A DNA stretch of 52,948 bases from assembly GCF_001512285.1 (NCBI RefSeq), contig NZ_LNUV01000003.1, positions 541,011-593,958 on the forward strand, read 5' to 3'. The position numbers and the translations under genes are program-made. The DNA is from Arthrobacter sp. EpRS71. Its GTDB lineage: Bacteria > Actinomycetota > Actinomycetes > Actinomycetales > Micrococcaceae. The notes beneath the pieces are model-generated. The model did no database searches, was not told the DNA's origin, and saw nothing but the letters and a program-made list of their open reading frames with translations. Shown here one piece after another: positions 35,075 through 42,282 of this stretch (positions within the stretch are counted from its first letter, which is position 1; each line of letters begins with the position of its first letter).

Positions 35075-35551
35075 ATGGTTGGCGGCGAACAGAATCAAGC
35101 CAATGTCGGGAACGGCGCGGAGGAACAGCCAACGTCGGAGACCACCTCGATCAGCATCACGCCAACGTGGGACGAGCCAAGCATTGCGCCCAAGTTGGCC
35201 CCTGAAGAGCGTGCATCAGTAGACGCGCTTCCGCCGAACTCAGCATTGCTCATTGCGCACAGCGGCCCCAACGCCGGTGCCCGTTTCCTGTTGGACGCGG
35301 ACACCACCACTGCGGGACGACACCCTGATGCTGACATCTTCCTGGACGACGTCACGGTCTCCCGCAAGCATGTTCAGTTCATCCGGACTGAATCCGGCTT
35401 TGAGCTGGTGGACATGGGGAGCCTGAACGGAACATACGTCAACCATGACCGCGTGGATCGCGTGCAGCTGAAGAGCGGCAACGAGGTTCAGATCGGCAAG
35501 TTCCGGTTGACCTACTACCTGAGCCCTGTTCGCGCAGCAGGCCAAGTCTGA
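35075..35551 (+). CDS. garA: FHA-domain protein GarA/OdhI
   Basis: A 158-residue regulator with a disordered N-terminus and a C-terminal FHA domain: AGRHPDADIFLDDVTVSRKHVQFIRTESGFELVDMGSLNGTYVNHDRV, with the phosphothreonine-binding Arg, SRKH and NGT residues. The N-terminus contains S-E-T-T-S (E22 T23 T24 S25), the ETTS motif whose two threonines are phosphorylated by PknB and PknG in mycobacteria and corynebacteria. Unphosphorylated GarA/OdhI inhibits 2-oxoglutarate dehydrogenase and affects glutamate enzymes; phosphorylation makes it bind itself and release them. ATG 35075 follows a strong GAGGAGG. The gene lies 137 bases after gcvH, as in Rv1826-Rv1827. Confidence 0.93.
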   Translation: MVGGEQNQANVGNGAEEQPTSETTSISITPTWDEPSIAPKLAPEERASVDALPPNSALLIAHSGPNAGARFLLDADTTTAGRHPDADIFLDDVTVSRKHVQFIRTESGFELVDMGSLNGTYVNHDRVDRVQLKSGNEVQIGKFRLTYYLSPVRAAGQV

Positions 35552-35565
35552 CGGGGTATCTGCCT

Positions 35566-36288
35566 GTGGCTATGGCCCAGCAGGACCGTCGCGGACCGCA
35601 GGTCCTGAACATAGGGGAGGTTCTCGCTCAGCTGAGCGACGACTTTCCCGGCATGACGGCGTCCAAGATCCGATTTCTTGAGGAAAAAGGACTCATTAAT
35701 CCGAAGAGGACCCCTGCCGGTTACCGTCAGTACTCTGACAGCGATGTTGAGCGACTCCGTTTCGTCCTTGCCCTTCAGCGCGACCAGTACCTCCCGCTGA
35801 AGGTCATCAAGGATTATCTGGACGCAATCGACCGCGGTGAGAGGCCGGAGAACCTGCCTCCGGGTGTCACAGTGACACCCCGGGTTGTGTCCGCGGAGAT
35901 GGCCGCGGAAGTGCAGGGTCGCGCCCGTGCCCTCACAGAAGAGCAGCTGCGTGCCGAGTCGGGCGCCAGTGTCCCGTTGCTTGAATCATTGCTGAGTTTC
36001 GGGCTGATCAGTCATGTGGGCGGCAAGTTTGATGAACATGCCCTTCAAGTGGCGCGTGCCTGTGTTCAGCTGGAAGGCCACGGACTGGAGCCCCGGCATC
36101 TTCGGCCCTTCCAGGCTGCTGCTGAGCGGGAGTTCGGCTTAGTGGAGAGGGCCGTTGCACCCTTGACCTCGCGGCGGGATGCTGCATCGCAGGCCCGGGC
36201 TGCTGAGGCCGCCCGCGAGATCAGCGATCTTTGCCTGACCTTGCACAGGGCCCTGGTGCATGATCGTATCTCCCGGATGGACAGCTGA
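35566..36288 (+). CDS. ftsR: MerR family regulator (Rv1828/FtsR type)
   Basis: A 240-residue MerR-family regulator. The DNA-binding domain VLNIGEVLAQLSDDFPGMTASKIRFLEEKGLINPKRTPAGYRQYSDSDVERLRFVLALQRDQYLPLKVIKDYLDAID lies at ~13-88. The rest is a helical region of ~150 residues without the cysteines of metal sensors. The corynebacterial gene in the same place, FtsR, activates ftsZ as I recall; the name here rests on gene order and domain layout. GTG 35566 or ATG 35572 are possible starts. The stop overlaps the DUF151 start (TGATG). A 9-bp inverted repeat lies within the coding region at 35862-35880. Confidence 0.85.
   Translation: MAMAQQDRRGPQVLNIGEVLAQLSDDFPGMTASKIRFLEEKGLINPKRTPAGYRQYSDSDVERLRFVLALQRDQYLPLKVIKDYLDAIDRGERPENLPPGVTVTPRVVSAEMAAEVQGRARALTEEQLRAESGASVPLLESLLSFGLISHVGGKFDEHALQVARACVQLEGHGLEPRHLRPFQAAAEREFGLVERAVAPLTSRRDAASQARAAEAAREISDLCLTLHRALVHDRISRMDS
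35862..35880. repeat. perfect inverted repeat inside the ftsR-type gene
   Basis: GGGTGTCAC (35862-35870) and GTGACACCC (35872-35880) form a 19-bp palindrome with one central base. It encodes Gly-Val-Thr-Val-Thr-Pro in the linker just after the DNA-binding domain. It may be an intragenic operator or a coincidence of codon choice. Confidence 0.5.
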
Positions 36289-36791
36289 TGATCGAAGTCG
36301 AAATCGTCGGAGTCCGGATCGAGCTGCCTTCCAACCAGCCTTTGGTGCTCCTGAGGGAGATCAACGGGGAGCGCCACGTTCCCATCTGGATCGGAACCCC
36401 TGAAGCCAGCGCCATTGCCCTGGCTCAGCAGGGTGTTGTCCCGCCCAGGCCCATGACGCACGATCTTTTGGTCGATGTTGTGGAGTCCCTAGGTCATTCC
36501 ATCATCAGCGTGAACATAGTGGCTGTGGAAGACAACATCTTCTATGGGCAGTTGCAGTTCGACGATGGCACGGTAGTAAGTTCGCGCGCTTCTGACGCCT
36601 TGGCCCTTGCATTGCGCGCGAAGTGCCGCATCTGGTGCGCCGATGCTGTCATGGAGGAAGCCGGCGTCCGCATTACCGAGCACGATGAAGGCGAGGACTC
36701 GGAGCCGGATCCCGCAGTGGATGAGGAGCGCGAAATGCGCCGTTTCCGCGAGTTCTTGGATGACGTGGAACCGGAAGATTTCGAAGGTTGA
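36288..36791 (+). CDS. DUF151 (BFN domain) bifunctional nuclease family protein
   Basis: A 167-residue protein of the DUF151/BFN family. The conserved core is IEVEIVGVRIELPSNQPLVLLREINGERHVPIWIGTPEASAIALAQQGVVPPRPMTHDLLVDVVESLGHSIISVNIVAVEDNIFYGQL followed by SRASDALALALRAKCRIWCADAVMEEAGV. The last ~35 residues are acidic and family-variable. A plant relative has nuclease activity; the bacterial function is unclear. It is translationally linked to the MerR gene before it, matching Rv1829. Confidence 0.88.
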   Translation: MIEVEIVGVRIELPSNQPLVLLREINGERHVPIWIGTPEASAIALAQQGVVPPRPMTHDLLVDVVESLGHSIISVNIVAVEDNIFYGQLQFDDGTVVSSRASDALALALRAKCRIWCADAVMEEAGVRITEHDEGEDSEPDPAVDEEREMRRFREFLDDVEPEDFEG

Positions 36792-36904
36792 CCCACCCTA
36801 AGCCTAAAGTTGAGGGTGAAACTTTCGACACGACCGGATTTTCGGTCCAAGGTCTTTGACCTCGGCGCCTCACGGGCCTAACGTCGAAGTTATCAAGTTC
36901 CCGT

Positions 36905-36992
36905 TGCATACACTGCCTGCGCAAGTCACACTGGAAGGTGCGGACTTGCGGGAATTACACTGCTGCATTTCGCCGTTGTATCAGTGTATGCA
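36905..36992. promoter_or_regulatory. nested inverted and direct repeats upstream of the second merR gene
   Basis: The 235-base spacer contains TGCATACACTG (36905-36915) and its exact inverse CAGTGTATGCA (36982-36992). Nested inside is CGCAAGTC (36920-36927) with GACTTGCG (36943-36950). The hexamer ACACTG occurs three times in the same direction (36910, 36928, 36957) and once inverted (36982). The outer right arm ends 34 bases before the start codon. This arrangement looks like a multi-site operator or loop-forming control region. Confidence 0.6.
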
Positions 36993-37026
36993 CCGTCCCC
37001 AAGGGAACTGAGAACAAGGAGGTCAC

Positions 37027-37620
37027 GTGAGTCCGAAAGGCGAAGCAGGCGAGCTGAAGCAGTCCTCTGCCGGTATTGCTGCGCCCGCATCCGGCGCCCA
37101 AGGTTTGCTCTTCACGGAGGACCTTCCTGTGCTGGACGAGGACGCGGGTTACCGCGGCCCTACCGCATGCAAAGCTGCAGGCATCACCTACCGCCAGCTC
37201 GACTACTGGGCACGCACGGGCCTGGTTGAGCCTGCCGTCCGCGGCGCTGCCGGCTCCGGTTCACAGCGGCTCTATGGCTTCCGCGACATCCTGGTTCTCA
37301 AGGTGGTCAAGCGTCTCCTTGATACCGGCGTATCACTCCAGCAGATCCGCACCGCCGTTGAGCACCTCCGCGAGCGGGGTGTTGAAGACCTGGCGCAGAT
37401 CACCCTGATGAGCGATGGCGCCAGCGTCTACGAATGTACCTCCGCTGATGAGGTCATCGACCTCGTTCAAGGCGGACAAGGCGTCTTCGGCATCGCCGTG
37501 GGGCGCGTATGGCGCGAAGTAGAGGGAAGCCTGGCTGCGCTACCCAGCGAGCATGCTGGTGAGCAGTCCTTTCCCGACGACGAACTGAGCAAGCGACGCG
37601 TCGCGCGCCGCATCAGCTAA
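37027..37620 (+). CDS. MerR family regulator (Rv1830 type)
   Basis: A 197-residue MerR-family protein. GTG 37027 follows AAGGAGG. Residues ~1-40 are an Ala/Gly-rich leader, then the helix-turn-helix RGPTACKAAGITYRQLDYWARTGLVEPAVRGAAGSGSQRLYGFRDILVLKVVKRLLDTGVSLQQIRTAVEHLRERG (~45-120). The C-terminal part has a short effector-like region (LMSDGASVYECTSADEVIDLVQGGQGVFGIAVGRVWREVEGSLAAL). The same gene order in mycobacteria places it as Rv1830; there it is thought to affect growth and cell-cycle genes. Unusual repeats in its promoter suggest autoregulation. A terminator follows. Confidence 0.88.
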   Translation: MSPKGEAGELKQSSAGIAAPASGAQGLLFTEDLPVLDEDAGYRGPTACKAAGITYRQLDYWARTGLVEPAVRGAAGSGSQRLYGFRDILVLKVVKRLLDTGVSLQQIRTAVEHLRERGVEDLAQITLMSDGASVYECTSADEVIDLVQGGQGVFGIAVGRVWREVEGSLAALPSEHAGEQSFPDDELSKRRVARRIS

Positions 37621-37648
37621 ACGCCTGGCAGAACATAAGACTTAACGA

Positions 37649-37684
37649 CGAAAGGCCTCTTCCCAGCAGGGTGGAGGCCTTTCG
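37649..37684 (+). terminator. terminator after second merR
   Basis: CGAAAGGCCTC (37649-37659) pairs with GAGGCCTTTCG (37674-37684), followed by TTTTGC. It lies between convergent genes. Confidence 0.88.
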
Positions 37685-37712
37685 TTTTGCCTGGTAAGGC
37701 ATTGATTCGGCG

Positions 37713-38522
37713 CTAGCGCTGGCGGCGGTCCCGCAGGGAGGACTGTCCGGCCAGGAGGCTCTCGAGCAGGGCATCGAAGAGTTTGGCGGCGTTCTTCGCC
37801 GAGTCCCCGGGCCAGTGATGGACGGAATGGGCCGCGCCCTGGATTTGCTGCCAGTTGGCTTGCTCCGGAATATGAGGGGTCAGCAGCAGCTCGCCGAACA
37901 TGGATTCCATCTCAGCCAAGCGGAAAGTGTGCTCAGCGGATCCGGTCCGTACTCTGTTGGCCACAATGCCCGCCGGTGCAAGATTGGGAGCGAACTCCTG
38001 CCGGAACAGCTGAATGGCGCGCATGGTGCGTTCCGTGCCGGCAACAGAGAAGAGCCCGGGCTCGGCCACGAGTACTACGCGGTCGCTGGCGCTCCACGCC
38101 ATGCGCGTTAGTCCGTTGAGTGAGGGTGGGCAGTCAACGAGGACGAGCTCGTAGTTTGTAGCACCGGCCAGCACAGCGGAAAGCCTGCGGAGGTCGCGCC
38201 GGCCCAAATCCGGGCGGTCGTAGATTCCCGTGAAGGCCGAGCCGACTGCGACGTCCAAGGTCCCGTTGCTGGAGCCGTTGGACACCCAGCTGCTGCCGGC
38301 TACATTGCCGGCCAGATTGGATTTTCGGGGGCTTTTCAGCATCCGGCCGATGTCCAGTTGATCGCCTGGTTGGACGCCAAGGGCCGTGGTGGCGTCGGCG
38401 TGCGGATCGAGATCCACCACCAAGGTGGAAATGCCGGCTGCGAGGGCCGCGGACGCCAGACCGGTGGTCACGGACGTCTTTCCCACTCCACCCTTGAGGC
38501 TGCTGATGCTGACTACTTGCAC
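37713..38522 (-). CDS. orphan ParA/MinD-like ATPase
   Basis: A deviant-Walker ATPase of about 269 residues. QVVSISSLKGGVGKTSVTTGLASAALAAG (Walker A with signature Lys) begins at the N-terminus; TLVVDLDPHADATTALGV is the A' motif and YELVLVDCPPSLNGLTRMAW the Walker B. SNLAGNVAGSSWVSNGSSNGTLDVAVGSA is a Ser/Gly-rich insertion near ~75-100. No ParB partner, parS site or membrane-targeting helix is visible. GTG 38522 is the likely start; TTG 38534 is an alternative. The gene diverges from pyc and converges on the second merR. Cargo is unknown. Confidence 0.85.
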   Translation of the reverse strand: MQVVSISSLKGGVGKTSVTTGLASAALAAGISTLVVDLDPHADATTALGVQPGDQLDIGRMLKSPRKSNLAGNVAGSSWVSNGSSNGTLDVAVGSAFTGIYDRPDLGRRDLRRLSAVLAGATNYELVLVDCPPSLNGLTRMAWSASDRVVLVAEPGLFSVAGTERTMRAIQLFRQEFAPNLAPAGIVANRVRTGSAEHTFRLAEMESMFGELLLTPHIPEQANWQQIQGAAHSVHHWPGDSAKNAAKLFDALLESLLAGQSSLRDRRQR

Positions 38523-38732
38523 TTGAAAACCCAAAACCTAACGCCGGTTGCCGTGTCGCGCTGATTCGCTCCGGAAGCACCGGAGCCGGGGCTTGCCGAA
38601 GCCCCTTCAACATCATATGGTGCATCGCGGTCGATTCCCGCTTTCTACGCGCCCGGCCGCCGGGGATACCGCAGGGCATTAGCACGGCGTCTGGTCGCGC
38701 GCACGCATATACAGCCCACATGACGATTCCTT

Positions 38733-38748
38733 TGTGATGGTTGCCACA
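38733..38748. promoter_or_regulatory. CRP/GlxR-like site upstream of pyc
   Basis: TGTGATGGTTGCCACA fits TGTGA-N6-TCACA with one mismatch, and the symmetry extends outward to CTTTGTG/CACAAAG (38730-38751). It lies about 77 bases before the pyc start codon. The rest of the 300-base spacer to the divergent ParA gene also holds a 7-bp hairpin with GCCG tetraloop (38588-38605) in the leader of the ParA gene. Confidence 0.5.
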
Positions 38749-38824
38749 AAGATTTGTGTTTGATGCTGGCGGCACTACACACTGTGACCACCGACCGATC
38801 CACCCGCAATGATGCAGGAGAAGT

Positions 38825-41800
38825 ATGTTTTCGAAAATTCTGGTGGCCAATCGCGGCGAAATCGCGATCAGGGCGTTTCGCGCTGGTTATGAACTGGGCG
38901 CCAAGACCGTAGCCGTCTTTCCGCATGAGGACCGTAACTCGATCCACCGGCAGAAGGCCGACGAAGCTTACCTGATCGGCGAGGTGGGCCATCCCGTCCG
39001 CGCCTACCTGGACGTCGAGGAGGTTGTCCGCGTCGCCAAAGAAGCCGGCGCTGACGCCATTTACCCCGGCTACGGCTTCCTCTCCGAGAACCCGGACCTC
39101 GCCCGTGCTGCCAAGGCAGCAGGAATCACCTTTGTGGGTCCGCCCGCGGAAGTCCTGGAGCTCGCAGGCAACAAGGTTGCCGCTTTGGAGGCCGCGCGCA
39201 AGGCAGGCGTCCCCGTCCTGAAGTCGAGCAAGCCCTCCAAGGATCTTGACGAGCTCATCGCCGCAGCCGACGAGATCGGCTTTCCGATCTTCGCCAAGGC
39301 CGTAGCCGGTGGCGGTGGCCGCGGTATGCGCCGCGTGGAGACCCGCGAAGCCCTTCCTGAAGCATTGCAGTCCGCCATGCGGGAAGCTGATGCAGCCTTT
39401 GGCGATCCCACCATGTTCCTTGAACAGGCCGTCCTGCGTCCCCGCCACATTGAAGTGCAGATCCTGGCTGACGCCGAAGGCAACGTCATGCACCTCTTTG
39501 AGCGCGACTGTTCGCTGCAGCGCCGTCACCAGAAAGTGGTGGAGATCGCTCCTGCACCGAACCTGGATGAGAACATCCGCCAAGCCCTCTACCGGGACGC
39601 GGTGGCCTTTGCCAAGGCCCTGAACTACGTCAACGCAGGAACCGTGGAGTTCCTGGTGGACACGGAGGGCGAGCGGGCCGGTCAGCACGTCTTCATTGAG
39701 ATGAACCCACGCATCCAGGTTGAGCACACCGTCACTGAGGAAATCACCGATGTGGACCTCGTGCAGGCGCAGATGCGCATTGCATCGGGTGAAACCCTTG
39801 CGGACCTGGGGCTGAGCCAGGATTCGGTGTCCATCAAGGGCGCTGCCCTCCAGTGCCGTATCACCACGGAAGACCCCTCCAACGGCTTCCGCCCCGACGT
39901 CGGAAAGATCACCGGCTACCGTTCCGCTGGTGGCGCCGGTGTGAGGCTCGACGGCGGTACGGTCTACTCGGGTGCCGAGATCAGCCCGCACTTCGACTCC
40001 ATGCTGGTCAAGCTGACCTGCCGTGGCCGTGACTACCCGGCGGCTGTTGCCCGTGCGCGTCGTGGCCTGGCCGAGTTCCGCATCCGTGGCGTGTCCACCA
40101 ACATTCCCTTCCTTCAGGCAGTGCTGGCGGACCCGGACTTCAACGCCGGAAACGTGGCCACGGACTTCATTGACAAGCGCCCTGAACTGCTCAAGTCGCA
40201 CATCTCCGCGGACCGCGGAACCAAGCTGCTGACGTGGCTTGCCGAGGTTACCGTGAACAAGCCGAACGGCGAGCTCAAGGTCCATTCCGATCCCGCCAGC
40301 AAGCTGCCCGCCATCGATGGGCCGCTTCCCGCGTCGGGTTCCCGCCAGAAGTTGATTGAACTTGGGCCGGAAGGCTTCGCCAAGGCACTTCGCGAACAGC
40401 AGGCGCTGGCCGTCACGGACACCACCTTCCGTGACGCACACCAGTCGCTGCTGGCAACACGTGTCCGTACGCGCGACCTCGTGGCTGCGGGGCCCGCGGT
40501 CACTGCCCTCATGCCGGAACTGCTTTCGGTGGAGGCCTGGGGCGGAGCAACGTACGACGTCGCGCTCCGCTTCCTTGGTGAGGACCCGTGGGACCGTTTG
40601 GCCGCTTTGCGTAAGGCGTTGCCGAACACCTGTATCCAGATGCTGCTCCGCGGCCGCAACACTGTGGGCTACACCCCGTACCCGGAAGAAGTGACGGAGG
40701 CTTTCGTCAACGAGGCCGCTGCTACGGGCATCGACATCTTCCGTATCTTTGACGCCCTCAACGACGTCAACCAGATGGCCCCCGCCATCCGGGCCGTACG
40801 TGCCACCGGGACGGCCGTTGCCGAAGTTGCCCTGTGCTACACCGGCAACCTTCTGGACCCCAACGAGGACCTGTACACCCTCGACTACTACCTGGACCTG
40901 GCCCAGAAGATCGTCGACGCCGGTGCGCACATCCTGGCCATCAAGGACATGGCAGGCCTCCTGCGTCCGGCCGCTGCCGCGAAGTTGGTGTCAGCGCTCC
41001 GTGAGCGCTTCGACCTCCCCGTGCACCTGCACACGCACGACACCGCGGGTGGTCAGCTGGCCACCTTGCTTGCGGCAGTCGACGCGGGCGTGGACGCCGT
41101 CGATGTGGCAGCGGCTTCCTTGGCCGGCACTACCAGCCAGCCCGCAGCGTCCGCCTTGGTTGCTGCCTTGGCCAACACGCCCCGCGATACCGGGCTGAGC
41201 CTGGCCAACGTTGGCGCGCTCGAGCCCTACTGGGAAGCTGTGCGCCGCGTTTACGCCCCCTTCGAATCCGGTCTCCCGGGTCCCACAGGACGGGTCTACC
41301 AGCACGAAATCCCCGGCGGCCAGCTCTCCAACCTTCGCCAACAGGCCATCGCCCTGGGTCTCGGTGAGCAGTTTGAGGCCATCGAGGACATGTACACGGC
41401 GGCTGACCGCATCCTTGGCCGCTTGGTCAAGGTCACGCCGTCCTCCAAGGTTGTGGGCGACCTCGCGTTGCACCTCGTCGGACTCAACGCCGACCCTGCG
41501 GATTTCAACGAGAACCCGCAGAACTACGACATCCCGGATTCCGTCATCGGATTCCTTTCCGGCGAACTCGGTGATCCTCCCGGAGGCTGGCCCGAGCCGT
41601 TCCGCACCAAGGCCCTCCAAGGCCGCAGCGTCAAGGTGCGCGACGTGGAGATCAGTGCCGAGGACAGCACCGCCCTGAAGGGCGACTCCAAGACGCGGCA
41701 GCACACGCTGAACCGTTTGCTCTTCGCCGGACCCACCAAGGATTACCTGAAGAGCGTGGACACGTACGGGAACATCTCCGTGCTGGATACCCGTGACTAC

Positions 41801-42220
41801 CTGTACGGTCTCCAGCAGGGCGCAGAGCACGTTATCGAACTGGAGAAGGGTGTCCGCCTCATTGCCCAGCTGGAGGCTGTTTCAGAAGCCGATGAGAAGG
41901 GCATGCGCACCGTGATGTGCACGCTCAACGGCCAGTCCCGGCCGGTGGTTGTCCGTGACCGTTCGGTGGTCAGCAACGTCAAGGCTGCTGAGAAGGCAGA
42001 TCCGGCACAGCCGGGTCAGGTGGCGGCGCCGTTCGCCGGGGCAGTTACGGTGGCGGTCAAGGTAGGCGATGTAGTCAACGCCGGCGATACCGTGGCCACC
42101 ATTGAGGCGATGAAGATGGAAGCATCCATCACGACGCCGGTGGCGGGTACGGTCTCGCGCCTCGCCATTTCCTCTGTGGAGCAGGTCCAAGGCGGCGACT
42201 TGCTGCTGGTGATCGGCTAA
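38825..42220 (+). CDS. pyc: pyruvate carboxylase
   Basis: A 1131-residue single-chain biotin enzyme that carboxylates pyruvate to oxaloacetate. Biotin carboxylase (~1-450) has KILVANRGEIAIRAFRAGYELGAKTVAVF, AGGGGRGMRRV (ATP grasp) and FIEMNPRIQVEHTVTEEITDVDLVQAQ. The carboxyltransferase (~530-800) starts TDTTFRDAHQSLLATRVRT and contains EAWGGATYDVALRFL, RIFDALND and the metal-binding HTHD (VHLHTHDTAGG). The C-terminal biotin carrier has EAMKMEAS with Lys1097. Length is normal. ATG 38825 follows AGGAG. It supplies oxaloacetate for the TCA and methylcitrate cycles. A very strong terminator follows. Confidence 0.97.
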   Translation: MFSKILVANRGEIAIRAFRAGYELGAKTVAVFPHEDRNSIHRQKADEAYLIGEVGHPVRAYLDVEEVVRVAKEAGADAIYPGYGFLSENPDLARAAKAAGITFVGPPAEVLELAGNKVAALEAARKAGVPVLKSSKPSKDLDELIAAADEIGFPIFAKAVAGGGGRGMRRVETREALPEALQSAMREADAAFGDPTMFLEQAVLRPRHIEVQILADAEGNVMHLFERDCSLQRRHQKVVEIAPAPNLDENIRQALYRDAVAFAKALNYVNAGTVEFLVDTEGERAGQHVFIEMNPRIQVEHTVTEEITDVDLVQAQMRIASGETLADLGLSQDSVSIKGAALQCRITTEDPSNGFRPDVGKITGYRSAGGAGVRLDGGTVYSGAEISPHFDSMLVKLTCRGRDYPAAVARARRGLAEFRIRGVSTNIPFLQAVLADPDFNAGNVATDFIDKRPELLKSHISADRGTKLLTWLAEVTVNKPNGELKVHSDPASKLPAIDGPLPASGSRQKLIELGPEGFAKALREQQALAVTDTTFRDAHQSLLATRVRTRDLVAAGPAVTALMPELLSVEAWGGATYDVALRFLGEDPWDRLAALRKALPNTCIQMLLRGRNTVGYTPYPEEVTEAFVNEAAATGIDIFRIFDALNDVNQMAPAIRAVRATGTAVAEVALCYTGNLLDPNEDLYTLDYYLDLAQKIVDAGAHILAIKDMAGLLRPAAAAKLVSALRERFDLPVHLHTHDTAGGQLATLLAAVDAGVDAVDVAAASLAGTTSQPAASALVAALANTPRDTGLSLANVGALEPYWEAVRRVYAPFESGLPGPTGRVYQHEIPGGQLSNLRQQAIALGLGEQFEAIEDMYTAADRILGRLVKVTPSSKVVGDLALHLVGLNADPADFNENPQNYDIPDSVIGFLSGELGDPPGGWPEPFRTKALQGRSVKVRDVEISAEDSTALKGDSKTRQHTLNRLLFAGPTKDYLKSVDTYGNISVLDTRDYLYGLQQGAEHVIELEKGVRLIAQLEAVSEADEKGMRTVMCTLNGQSRPVVVRDRSVVSNVKAAEKADPAQPGQVAAPFAGAVTVAVKVGDVVNAGDTVATIEAMKMEASITTPVAGTVSRLAISSVEQVQGGDLLLVIG

Positions 42221-42230
42221 CCGAAAACGC

Positions 42231-42267
42231 AAAAGTACCCCGTCCGGAATCCGGACGGGGTACTTTT
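42231..42267. terminator. bidirectional terminator after pyc
   Basis: AAAAGTACCCCGTCCGG (42231-42247) pairs with CCGGACGGGGTACTTTT (42251-42267) around AAT; with TTTTTTT it is a classical intrinsic terminator. It also serves the convergent fatty acyl-CoA ligase gene. Confidence 0.95.
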
Positions 42268-42282
42268 TTTGATTCCCGGTGG

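Noticed and set aside
38645..40930. 761-codon minus-strand open frame opposite pyc
   Set aside because: Pyruvate carboxylase on the + strand is unmistakable. Long antisense frames are expected in high-GC genes with G/C third positions.
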